Positions 25,157 through 33,560 of a stretch of DNA of 64,000 bases are shown piece by piece (position 1 is the first letter of the stretch; each line of letters starts with the position of its first letter). A program made the position numbers and the translations under genes. The DNA is taken from positions 23,208-87,207 of the forward strand of contig NZ_JBEHWS010000016.1 of the NCBI RefSeq assembly GCF_040239565.1, in the 5' to 3' direction. The stretch comes from Fulvimarina sp040239565 (GTDB taxonomy: Bacteria > Pseudomonadota > Alphaproteobacteria > Rhizobiales > Rhizobiaceae). Under the pieces are notes generated by a model. The model was not told where the DNA came from. It worked only from the letters and a program-made list of their open reading frames with translations, and ran no database searches.

Positions 25157-26946
25157 TCAACCAGCTGTCACGCCTTGTCGCTCTGTTTCCACGCCGGCGA
25201 TCGCATTGGCGAAATCCTTCGCCTTGAAGGGTTCGAGATCGTCGATGCCTTCGCCGACGCCGACGAAATAGACCGGCAGTTTGTGCTTCGCCCCGATCGC
25301 GACGAGGATGCCGCCGCGTGCGGTGCCGTCGAGCTTGGTCATGACGAGGCCGTTCACACCCGCGACGTTCCGGAAGATGTCCACCTGATTCATCGCGTTC
25401 TGGCCGGTGGTCGCATCCAGGGTCTGGAGCACGGTGTGCGGGGCATCGGGATCGCGCTTTTGCAGGACGCGGATGATCTTTTCGAGCTCGGCCATCAGTT
25501 CGGCCTTGTTCTGGAGCCGCCCCGCCGTGTCGATGATGAGAACGTCCGACTTGTTCTTCACCGCGACATCGTAGGCATCATAGGCAAGGCCGGCCGCGTC
25601 CGCCCCGATCTGACGCGCGACGACCTCTGAATTGGTCCGCTCGCCCCAGATCTTGAGCTGTTCGACGGCGGCTGCGCGGAAGGTGTCACCAGCCGCGAGC
25701 GTCACGCTGATGCCCGCACGCGTCAGCTTGGCCGCGAGTTTGCCGATTGTCGTCGTTTTGCCGGTGCCGTTGACGCCGACCACGAGGATGACGTGCGGCA
25801 CCTTTTCAAGATCGAGCTCCAGCGGTTGGGCCACCGGATCGAGGGTCTTCTCGATCTCCTCTGCGAGCACGCGCTTTACTTCCGAGCCGGAGATTTCCTT
25901 GCCATAGCGGCCGTCGGAGAGCCTGTCCGTGATCCGCATGGCGGTTTCGACACCAAGATCGGCCTGGATGAGAACATCCTCGAAATCCTGAAGCACGTCC
26001 TCGTCGAGCTTGCGCTTCGTAAAGATCGAGGTGATCGAGCCGGTAAGGTTGGATGAGGACCGACCAAGGGCCTCGCGCAGCCGCTGCAGCCAAGGCAGTT
26101 TCGGCGCTGCCGCGACGCTCTCGTCCTCGCGTCTGGCCTCTTCACGCAGGCGAAAGCCGGCGTCGCCGGAGACTTCGGGGAGGGGGCGGTCGCGGGTGAT
26201 GGCGCTTGAGCGCGGTGCATCCTCGTCTTCATCCGCCGGCAGATCGCTGTCGAGCCAGGAAAAATCCGACTGTTCGGCTTCATCGTTCTCTACGGCGTCG
26301 TCACTGCGGAGAAACTCAGGTTCCTCGGCGGTGTCGGGAAGGTCTGGGTGATGTTCACCGGCTTCGGGAACCGAAGTCGGGGGCCCATCGCCTTCGTGGT
26401 CGTGAACAGGATTGAGGCTGTGTTCGCGCGGCTCCGCCGAATCCTCAGCCTCCCGTTCCGCTATCGGCTCGGGCGAAGCGTCATCCGAATCGGACCAGCG
26501 CTCGTCTGCCTCTTCGACGGGCGCATCGAGGAAGCTGAAATCTTCCGGCTGCGGCTCGCGTTCGGCGCTAGTTTCTGGCTCTTCGTCGCTATCGAGAAAG
26601 CTGAAATCGGAGCTTTTCTCGCCTTCAGACGGCTCGTTTAGCTCCAGCTGCTCCGCTGCGCTGTTTTTTTTTGAGCCGAGCCTTCCGAATCCGCGTCGTC
26701 GGAAGCCTGCTGTTCCATCTCTTTGACAGGCGTCACGCCGCCATTCTCGGAACTCTCGGCACCCGCTTCGGAATCGGCGACGACGGTCGCTGCCGATGTG
26801 GGCCGCGCGTCGGGATCGGGCGCGTCCTCGCGGCCGACCTCGGTATCGTTCGGGCGCGGCGTCTGGCCGTGTTCAGGCGTGCGTTCTTCCTCGCTCGCGG
26901 ATCCAAACGAAAAGATGCGTTTGAAGAAGCCCTTCTTCTCGGCCAT
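25157..26946 (-). CDS. ftsY: Signal recognition particle receptor FtsY, frame interrupted at A9
   Basis: About 596 codons in two frames. The first frame starts at 26946 (MAEKKGFFKRIFSFG, the membrane-targeting helix of rhizobial FtsY), runs through an acidic region and reaches an A9 run at 26664-26672. Homology resumes one base back in the -1 frame: the acidic A domain continues, then LPWLQRLREALGRSSSNL, the N domain (TKRKLDEDVLQDFEDVLIQADLG) and the GTPase G domain with GVNGTGKTTTIGKLA, DTAGRLQNKAEL and TKLDGTARGG. Without a shift the product would stop after 102 residues. FtsY docks ribosome-SRP complexes on the membrane with Ffh and is essential, so the shift is a sequencing error, programmed slippage or recent lesion. 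Follows mtaB by 60 bases. Confidence 0.9.
26664..26672 (-). promoter_or_regulatory. A9 slippery run inside ftsY
   Basis: On the coding strand the zero frame reads CAA AAA AAA ACA, so the run holds a perfect A_AAA_AAA heptamer in the phase used by -1 frameshifting. A -1 step (or transcription with ten A residues) moves the reader exactly into the frame that encodes the rest of FtsY. Placement in a linker of the acidic, disordered N-terminal domain is certain from the translation; whether slippage happens is not known. Confidence 0.6.
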
Positions 26947-27006
26947 GGCGTATCGTCATCCTTTCAACGATCGGGGTCGGTTGCACCGGAACTTGGCGAC
27001 CTGCCG

Positions 27007-28281
27007 TCAAAACACAAGCGGTGCGGCATCAAGCATTCCGTCGTGCGCACCAGTAATTCTAGCAGCGACCAGCGATCCGGGAAGGCCGGCCGCGATCCTG
27101 CAAAGGGTGAAGTCCTCGGCCCGGCCAATGCCCTCGCGCTCGACCAGGATCGAGTGCTGCGTGCCGATTTGCCGCGCAAGATGCTGCGCGAATGCGTCCT
27201 CGCCAGCGGCACGGAGCCGGGCGGCACGCTCCTTGACGATGGTCTTCGGCAGCTGCGGCATCCGTGCGGCTGGCGTGCCCTCGCGCGGTGAAAACGGGAA
27301 GACGTGCAGGAAGGTGAGGCCGCACTCGTCGACCAGCTTCAGCGTGTTCTCGAACATTGCATCGGTCTCGGTCGGAAAACCGGCGATGAGATCGGCCCCG
27401 AAGACGATGTCCGGGCGCTTTGCCCGCATTTCCTGGCAGAATGCGATCGAATCGGCCCTGAGATGCCGGCGCTTCATGCGCTTCAGGATCATGTCGTCGC
27501 CGGCCTGCAGCGACAGATGGAGATGCGGCATCACGCGGCGATCGCAGGCGATCGCCTCGATCAGCGCCTCATCCGCCTCCACGCTGTCGATCGATGAGAG
27601 GCGCAGGCGCGGCAGGTCCGGCACGTTCTTGAGAATCGACTGGATGAGCCTGCCGAGCTTCGGTGCGCCGGGAAGGTCCGCGCCCCAGCTCGTCATGTCG
27701 ACGCCAGAGAGCACGACCTCGTTATAGCCAGTCGCGACCAGCCGCTTCACCTGCTCGACCACCGCACCCATCGGCACGGAGCGCGAATTGCCCCGGCCAT
27801 AGGGGATGATGCAGAAGGTGCAGCGATGGTCGCAGCCGTTCTGAATTTGAACGATGGCCCGTGCGCGGCCCTCGATCGCATCGACCATATGGCCGGCGGT
27901 CTCGGTCAAGCTCATGATGTCGTTGACCTTGACCTTTTCCTCCGCCGCGACCCCGAAGTCCGGAAGCGCCGCGTAACTCTCCGCCTTCAGCTTCTCGTCA
28001 TTGCCGATGACGGCATCGACCTCGGCCATCTGGGCAAAGCGTGCAGGCTCGGTCTGCGCCGCGCAGCCGGTGACGACGATGCGCGCGTCCGGGTTTTCCC
28101 GGCGCGCCTTGCGGATCTGCTGGCGCGCCTGGCGGACGGCCTCGGCGGTGACGGCGCAGGTGTTGAAGACGATTGCAGGCCGCTCGCCCGCGCCGAGCCC
28201 TGCGGCGCTGGCCTCGCGCTTCATTACCTCGGCTTCGTAGGTGTTGAGGCGGCAGCCGAAGGAGACGACGTCGACACCCAT
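27007..28281 (-). CDS. mtaB: tRNA (N6-L-threonylcarbamoyladenosine(37)-C2)-methylthiotransferase
   Basis: 424 residues. A radical-SAM methylthiotransferase that adds a methylthio group to t6A37 in tRNAs reading ANN codons. The N-terminal UPF0004 domain has three Cys of the auxiliary cluster in FGCRLNTYE, NTCAVTAEA and VTGCAAQ; the radical-SAM CxxxCxxC is CDHRCTFCIIPYGRG at about residue 150; the last ~60 residues resemble a TRAM domain. The ATG at 28281 overlaps the dapF stop (TGATG); longer in-frame sequence upstream lies within dapF. Middle gene of dapF-mtaB-ftsY. Confidence 0.95.
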   Translation of the reverse strand: MGVDVVSFGCRLNTYEAEVMKREASAAGLGAGERPAIVFNTCAVTAEAVRQARQQIRKARRENPDARIVVTGCAAQTEPARFAQMAEVDAVIGNDEKLKAESYAALPDFGVAAEEKVKVNDIMSLTETAGHMVDAIEGRARAIVQIQNGCDHRCTFCIIPYGRGNSRSVPMGAVVEQVKRLVATGYNEVVLSGVDMTSWGADLPGAPKLGRLIQSILKNVPDLPRLRLSSIDSVEADEALIEAIACDRRVMPHLHLSLQAGDDMILKRMKRRHLRADSIAFCQEMRAKRPDIVFGADLIAGFPTETDAMFENTLKLVDECGLTFLHVFPFSPREGTPAARMPQLPKTIVKERAARLRAAGEDAFAQHLARQIGTQHSILVEREGIGRAEDFTLCRIAAGLPGSLVAARITGAHDGMLDAAPLVF

Positions 28282-29195
28282 CAGGCGGGCTCCGCTTCCT
28301 CTTGGGCGTCGCGCGCGAACTCGCCGGTCGCGGGATCGAGCCGGCCCGACCACATCCATGTCGCAGGGCCGGTCATCATCACCTTGTCGTCCTCGCGCCA
28401 TTCGATGAGCAGATCACCGCCCGGCACGGTGACGGTGACGCTTCGGTCCGTCCGTCCGGTCCGCGCGGCGGAAACGGCAGCGGCGCAGGCGGCCGAGCCG
28501 CAGGCGAGCGTCAGACCGACACCGCGCTCCCAGGTGCGCAGAGTGAGGGCATTCGATGCGGTGACCTGAGCGATCGAAATATTGGCCCGCTCCGGAAAGA
28601 TCGGATGATGTTCAAGAACCGGACCGAAGCGCTCCAGATCGTAGCTCCAGACGTCGTTCTTCACCCAGAAGATCGCATGCGGATTGCCCATGGACGCGAC
28701 CGACGGTGAATGCAGCAAGGGCGCATCGATCGGGCCGATCTGGAGTTCAATCGCGCGGGTATCGCGGAATTCCTCGGCGAGCGGAATATCCTCCCAGCCG
28801 AAGCGTGGCCGGCCCATGTCGACGGTTATCATGCCGTCTTCCGCCTCATGAGCGGTCAGAATCCCGGCGCGGGTCTCGAAGGTGAAATCCCGCTGTCCGC
28901 TCTCGCTGCCGAGCGCCTGGACGACGCAGCGTGTGCCGTTGCCGCAGGCCTCGGCCTCCGAGCCGTCGCGGTTGATAATACGGATAAGGGCGTCTGTGCC
29001 GTCGAGGCGCGGATCGTGGATCGCCATGATCTGGTCGAAACGGGTTGCCTCATGGCTTGCGAGCGCGCGTGCGGCTTCGGGTGAGATACGCGTCTTCGAG
29101 CCGCGCAGATCGGCCACAACGATCTCGTTGCCGAGCCCGTTCATACGCGCAAAAGGCACGCTCATCCGTGCGTTCTGGTCGGTGTTTCCGCTCAT
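28281..29195 (-). CDS. dapF: Diaminopimelate epimerase
   Basis: 304 residues from ATG 29195; ATG 29165 (MSVPFARMNGLGN) is close to the family start and also possible. It interconverts LL- and meso-diaminopimelate for lysine and peptidoglycan synthesis. The two catalytic Cys are in EACGNGTRCV and TLACGSAACAAA, and the first strand is FARMNGLGNEIVV. In-frame codons up to 29360 are not conserved. It overlaps mtaB by one base and heads the dapF-mtaB-ftsY operon. Confidence 0.96.
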   Translation of the reverse strand: MSGNTDQNARMSVPFARMNGLGNEIVVADLRGSKTRISPEAARALASHEATRFDQIMAIHDPRLDGTDALIRIINRDGSEAEACGNGTRCVVQALGSESGQRDFTFETRAGILTAHEAEDGMITVDMGRPRFGWEDIPLAEEFRDTRAIELQIGPIDAPLLHSPSVASMGNPHAIFWVKNDVWSYDLERFGPVLEHHPIFPERANISIAQVTASNALTLRTWERGVGLTLACGSAACAAAVSAARTGRTDRSVTVTVPGGDLLIEWREDDKVMMTGPATWMWSGRLDPATGEFARDAQEEAEPA

Positions 29196-29479
29196 GGCCG
29201 CTATATGGCTGAACGTTCGCGGGATTGAAAGTCGTCGCGCGAACCCAGGCGTGACAAGGCGGCCAGTGACCAAGCCAGTTTCAAGGATGGGGCAGCCTGA
29301 CTGGCCGCACTCAACGACATTCGACTCGAATTTTCTTTGAAAGTCGGTCGGGTCAGCCACTGACGGTTAAATCTAACCTCAGTGATCCAATTCAGCGCTA
29401 TCTCACGGCCAAATTCCACTCTAATTGCGGGTAGGCTGCGACACAATGGCCTAGTTTATTGAATACCGAGGAACGATGG

Positions 29480-29623
29480 ATGGCTCATCCGGCAAACGAC
29501 AATCGGTTCTTTCGCCTCAGAAAGGATTGGGTTTCCGTCTTGCTCGCTTGGTGTGGCCTCGCTGGCTTTTGCGCCATCTTCTGGGTCGGGTTGAAATGTA
29601 TCTTCATCACGATATTCGATTGA
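29480..29623 (+). CDS. 47-residue single-helix membrane protein
   Basis: A short frame, MAHPANDNRFFRLRKDW then VSVLLAWCGLAGFCAIFWVG and a short end LKCIFITIFD. It has a good ribosome binding site (GAGGA seven bases before the ATG), a positively charged N-terminus, one clear membrane helix with two or three Cys and a proper stop. It lies in a 636-bp region otherwise empty of genes. An overlapping 62-codon frame starting 4 bases earlier has no such membrane character. Not a family I can name. Likely an inner-membrane small protein, with moderate confidence that it is expressed. Confidence 0.55.
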   Translation: MAHPANDNRFFRLRKDWVSVLLAWCGLAGFCAIFWVGLKCIFITIFD

Positions 29624-29831
29624 AAAAACTGGATTTTAGGCCGGTTTCGGTTTCCGGGACATGAGCAGGGCCGGCTTTTTTCGAACGGGATAACGCTATC
29701 CTCGTCGTAACATGCGGTAATGCCGTGGGCGGAAGCCGGATGTGAAATCCAGCCGGCCACGTTCGTTGCCGCGCGCCTCTACGACTTGCGCTCCGGCCTG
29801 GAATATCTGGCCGGAGCGCGATGTCGGTCGA

Positions 29832-30140
29832 TCAGTTGCCGCCGGAAGAGCCTTCGCCGCCACCACCGGACTCACCCCCGCCGCCGGACTCGCCGCCACC
29901 ACCGGCATCGATGTTCACGTCGGGGGCTTCGATGCTGACATCTCCACCGCCACCCGATGAGCCACCGCCGAACAGGCCTCCACCGAAGGCAAAGAAAGCT
30001 CCGATCAGGATCACGACGAGAAGGATACCCGCGATCAGCCAACCGCCTCCGCCGCCGCCACTGCCTCCACTGGAGCCTCGATCATTGTTCACGATGACGG
30101 TGCGGTCGCGCGGTTCATTCGGCGGATTGGTGTTGCTCAT
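29832..30140 (-). CDS. Small membrane protein with Gly-rich tail
   Basis: 102 residues. A polar N-terminus (SNTNPPNEPRDRTVIVNNDRG), a Gly/Ser linker, one hydrophobic helix (WLIAGILLVVILIGAFFAFGGG), then a Gly/Glu/Ser-rich C-terminal tail with three GGGGE-type repeats around SIEAPDVNIDAG. Small single-helix proteins with a RTVIV start occur in Rhizobiales and have no known function. The repetitive tail could vary in length between strains. It is transcribed alone between two plus-strand genes. Confidence 0.75.
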   Translation of the reverse strand: MSNTNPPNEPRDRTVIVNNDRGSSGGSGGGGGGWLIAGILLVVILIGAFFAFGGGLFGGGSSGGGGDVSIEAPDVNIDAGGGGESGGGGESGGGGEGSSGGN

Positions 30141-30389
30141 TGGGTAGACCTTTTCGGGAGTGTTCGATTTCGAACTGCGAAACGCCGGTCCGTAAATCCC
30201 GTTCCCAAAGCCCTGATGAAAGGGTTAGCGGAGATCGAAATCGGCTTTCGCCGCAGATCATTTCACTTTGCTGTGCTGGGACTCTTCGCAGGCGCACAAT
30301 GCTGGTATGTCCACGATAATCATGGCTGATCGCACCGTTCTCCGCGGATCGGCCGCCCGATAGGCCACTCAACACCTGCATTGCACCGC

Positions 30390-31619
30390 ATGACCGAACT
30401 CTTGTCCTTTCTCGCCCGCAACGGCCGCTGGATCGCCGGCGGTTTTCTCCTGTGCTTCTTCTCCTCTTTCGGGCAGACCTTCTTCATCGCGCTGTCGAAT
30501 GCAGAGATCAGAGAGGCGTTCGATCTCAGCCATGGGGATTTCGGCGTCCTCTACATGATGGCGACCCTCGGCAGTGCGGCGACGCTGCCCTTTCTCGGCG
30601 GGCTCCTCGATCGCTTTTCGATCATGGCGGTCGCAATCGGCGTGATGGTGATGCTGGCGGTGGCGAGCCTTGCCCTGCCGCTCGCGGGCTCGATCGTCAC
30701 GCTCGTTCTTGCACTTTATCTCCTGCGCCTCTTCGGCCAGGGCATGATGACCGAGATTGCCCACACCGCGATCGGCAAGTGGTTCGTCGCGAGCCGGGGG
30801 AGGGCGATTTCCATTTCGAGCCTCGGCCAGCATGTGGGGACGGCAATCTTCCCGTTCCTGTTCGTCGCCGCGTCGTCCCTCTTTGGCTGGCGAGGCGCGT
30901 GGATGGCCGGCGCTGCCGTTATGCTGGTGCTCGCCCTGCCGCTGATCGCCGGCCTCGTCATGCGCGAGCGGGACCCGCTTACGGCCGAACCGCCAAGCCA
31001 TGACAAGACACCGATCCGCGACTGGTCGCGCCGCGAAGTTCTCGCCGATCCGAAATTCTATGCCGCATTGATCGGCGTCCTCGCCCCGCCCTTCATCGGC
31101 ACGACGATCTTCTTCCATCAGGTTTATCTGACCGAGCTGAAGGGCTGGCCGCTGGAGGTCTTCGCCCTCGGCTTTGCGGTGATGAGCCTCACCACCGTCG
31201 CAGCGACGCTTATCGCCGGCTCATTGGTCGACCGCTACACCTCGGTGCGACTCCTGCCGAGCTTTCTCGTGCCGCTTGGTATCGCGTGCTTCGTCGCGGC
31301 CTGGGGCACCGGCCTCTGGACGATCTTCGTCTTCATGGCTCTTCTCGGCATTTCGATGGGCCTCTCCTCGACCCTCGTCGGCTCTCTGTGGCCAGAGCTC
31401 TACGGCGCCGCCCATCTCGGCGCGATCCGCTCGATCGTGATTTCGGCGGCCGTGCTCGCCACCGCCGTCGGGCCGGGCATCACCGGCTATCTCATCGATC
31501 ACGACGTCGCCTACGAAGCCCAGCTCGCTGCCATGGGCCTCTACAGCTTCCTCGCCTCGATTGTGATGCTGACACTGTCACGCCGCATCGTGGCCGAGCG
31601 GGTTGCACACGCGCATTGA
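30390..31619 (+). CDS. MFS transporter
   Basis: 409 residues from ATG 30390; a TTG nine bases upstream is possible. Twelve predicted helices. The first half has FGVLYMMATLGSAATLPFLGGLLDRF and the second GSLVDRYTSVRLLP, which correspond to the MFS loop between helices 2-3 and 8-9. The FGQTFFIALSNAEIREAFDLSHGDFG start resembles the oxalate/nitrate-like NarK-YbfB type of MFS proteins. Substrate unknown. It ends 33 bases before the convergent DksA-like gene. Confidence 0.87.
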   Translation: MTELLSFLARNGRWIAGGFLLCFFSSFGQTFFIALSNAEIREAFDLSHGDFGVLYMMATLGSAATLPFLGGLLDRFSIMAVAIGVMVMLAVASLALPLAGSIVTLVLALYLLRLFGQGMMTEIAHTAIGKWFVASRGRAISISSLGQHVGTAIFPFLFVAASSLFGWRGAWMAGAAVMLVLALPLIAGLVMRERDPLTAEPPSHDKTPIRDWSRREVLADPKFYAALIGVLAPPFIGTTIFFHQVYLTELKGWPLEVFALGFAVMSLTTVAATLIAGSLVDRYTSVRLLPSFLVPLGIACFVAAWGTGLWTIFVFMALLGISMGLSSTLVGSLWPELYGAAHLGAIRSIVISAAVLATAVGPGITGYLIDHDVAYEAQLAAMGLYSFLASIVMLTLSRRIVAERVAHAH

Positions 31620-31652
31620 GTCACATTGCTTATGAGTACTGACCGAGCCGCC

Positions 31653-32000
31653 TCAAGCGCAATTGACGCAGAGATGCGCCGCCGGGTCGATCTCCAGTCG
31701 GCCTGAGGCAATAGGTTCGTCGCATTCGTGGCAGTAGCCGTAGTCGCCGTCCTCGATACGGGCGAGCGCCCTGCGAATTTTCTGAATGCGATCGCGTCGG
31801 CGCCGCTCCACGGCCTGCGCCATCTGCTGCACCTGCATGGCGTCCATGCGCGAGAGCCGGCCGACGCTCTGCTGGTCGAGCTCCACCGGCGCGCGGTTCT
31901 CGCTCGCGTCTTCCGAGAGCGTGGTCAGCTCTTCGAGCTCTGTTTCGAGGCGCTTTTGGAATTTATCGGTGTCGATCCCGTCCTCGGACGGCGTGGTCAT
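31653..32000 (-). CDS. DksA/TraR C4-type zinc finger protein
   Basis: 115 residues from ATG 32000, with GGGAGG eight bases upstream. An N-terminal coiled-coil (about residues 10-75) is followed by a full four-Cys zinc finger, YCHECDEP then LCVNC. DksA-family proteins enter the secondary channel of RNA polymerase to reset transcription with or without ppGpp. At 115 residues it is a shorter paralogue than E. coli DksA (151). The Asp-Asp tip motif (DxxDxA) of DksA is not obvious at the coiled-coil turn, so its effect on polymerase may differ. Confidence 0.85.
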   Translation of the reverse strand: MTTPSEDGIDTDKFQKRLETELEELTTLSEDASENRAPVELDQQSVGRLSRMDAMQVQQMAQAVERRRRDRIQKIRRALARIEDGDYGYCHECDEPIASGRLEIDPAAHLCVNCA

Positions 32001-32094
32001 TGCTTGCCTCCCGGTTGGCATTTCGACTTTCGCAACTGTCTCACGTCCATGGGTCGGCGACGCGAAGGCCTGCACACTCGCCGGTGCCCTTGTG

Positions 32095-33183
32095 TCACTT
32101 CTCCCAGTCCGTCCCGATCGCCTTGCGGTCGAGGTCGTCGGCCTGGCCCTTGATATCCTCAGCTTCCGCGTGGTCGTCGCCGTTCGGCTTTTCGACCTCG
32201 TCGATCACCGTCGGCGTCGAGGTAAGGGCGAGCTTGAAGAAGATCGGGAAGTGATCCGACTTGATGTGCTCGCAGCGCGTGATGCTGACGAGCGAGAAGT
32301 GCTCGTCGTGAAAGAGATGGTCGAGCGGCCAGCGCAGGACGGGATAGCGTGCATCGAAGGTGTTGTAGAAGCCGCGGCCGACGCGCGGATCGAGCAGCTG
32401 CGACAAGCGCTGGAAGAGCCGCGTCGTGTGCGACCATGCGACATCGTTAAGATCGCCGCAGACGATGGACGGCATGCCGTCGTCCTTGGCGAGCTTCGCC
32501 ACGCGTATGAGCTCGGCGTCTCGGCCAGCTGAATCGGCGTTCGGCACCGGCGGCTCGGGGTGGACGCAATAGATGCGGAAAGTCTCGCCGTTCCTCAGCC
32601 GCACATCGCAGATGAAGCACGGGACCTTTTCCATGGTGAGATATTCGACCTCGACCTTTTCGAAGGGCAGGCGCGAATAGAGGATCATCCCATAGGAATT
32701 GTCGTAAGGTCGCGAAATGACGTGCGGATAGCTTTCAGCGAGCGGCGAAAGCCCCTCGGCCCAGGGCTCGTCGGTTTCCATGAAGAGTGCGAGATCGGCG
32801 TCGGCCCGGCGTGCCATTCCAAGGCAGCGCTCATAGTCGCGGTTCGACATCTTCACATTGCAGGAGAGTACCGACACCACGTTGTCGCCATTGACGTCGC
32901 CGTCATAGACATGGCTCTGCTGCTTCCGGATAGGCGTAAACTGGCCGATCATGTAGGCGTGAATGCCCAGCACCACGATGAAGGTGGCGAGCAGCGGATA
33001 GAGCCAGACCGGATCGGTCACGAATACCGGCGTTGCCAGCAGGCAGACAAAGGCGATCGCCACCATCTGGAGCCGCGGAAACTCGCACATGCGCACGACG
33101 CCGTGGGAGACGCGCGAGAAGGGAATAAGCGCCGCGAGGCCGAGCAGGACGGCGAGCACGGTCAGAATGGTCAAGGCTATCAA
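32095..33183 (-). CDS. Membrane-anchored endonuclease/exonuclease/phosphatase family protein
   Basis: 362 residues from a TTG with GCGAGA upstream. The N-terminal ~85 residues contain two or three hydrophobic helices (IALTILTVLAVLLGLAAL, VAIAFVCLLATPVFV, WLYPLLATFIVVLGIHAYMI), then an EEP domain with VLSCNVKMSNRDYERCL, FMETDEP (the metal Glu), CVHPEPP, VCGDLNDVAWS and the terminal SDHFPIFF. This is the fold of DNase I-like phosphoesterases. Substrate unknown; similar membrane EEP proteins are common in Rhizobiales. The C-terminus is an acidic tail with DDHAEAEDIKGQADDLD. Confidence 0.87.
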   Translation of the reverse strand: MIALTILTVLAVLLGLAALIPFSRVSHGVVRMCEFPRLQMVAIAFVCLLATPVFVTDPVWLYPLLATFIVVLGIHAYMIGQFTPIRKQQSHVYDGDVNGDNVVSVLSCNVKMSNRDYERCLGMARRADADLALFMETDEPWAEGLSPLAESYPHVISRPYDNSYGMILYSRLPFEKVEVEYLTMEKVPCFICDVRLRNGETFRIYCVHPEPPVPNADSAGRDAELIRVAKLAKDDGMPSIVCGDLNDVAWSHTTRLFQRLSQLLDPRVGRGFYNTFDARYPVLRWPLDHLFHDEHFSLVSITRCEHIKSDHFPIFFKLALTSTPTVIDEVEKPNGDDHAEAEDIKGQADDLDRKAIGTDWEK

Positions 33184-33560
33184 ATTCGTCTCGCTTGTAG
33201 TCGAAGTTCGTCGGCCCTTCGTAATCCGACAGCTAGAACACGAGGGCGGGACGTAAACGTGCGATATGTAAGCAGACCTTTCGTCGGCTGGCCGCTGCGC
33301 TCCTTTCGCGCGTTCGGTTGACTTTATGGCCGGGCTCGTGCTTTAGCCCCGTTTGATCTCACGCGTTCATCGTCGTCTTCAGATCCGCCGACCGGGCCCC
33401 TTTCTCCGAAGAGCCGCCCGGAGGTCACCATCCGCCAGCGAGTTTCGCCCGCGGATGGCGTTTTGCTATGGGCCTATCCCATCGCATTCGGGTTTGCGAG
33501 ACGGAGGCGGACGCGCCACCTTGTCGGAAGACGTGTCCTTCGACCAGGGAAAGGTGAACC
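33184..33560. other. Divergent intergenic region upstream of ffh
   Basis: 377 bp between the EEP-family gene (-) and ffh (+). It contains a promoter-like pair for ffh, listed separately, and otherwise no open frame with a ribosome binding site. I see no RNA gene in it. Confidence 0.6.
33318..33346 (+). promoter_or_regulatory. Likely vegetative promoter of ffh-rpsP
   Basis: TTGACT at 33318-33323 and CTTTAG at 33341-33346 are 17 bases apart, a reasonable alphaproteobacterial sigma-70 arrangement. The leader to ffh would be about 210 bases. Confidence 0.4.

Noticed and set aside
29476..29664. 62-codon frame overlapping the 47-codon membrane ORF
   Set aside because: It lacks the membrane pattern and its start is placed worse relative to the GAGGA site.
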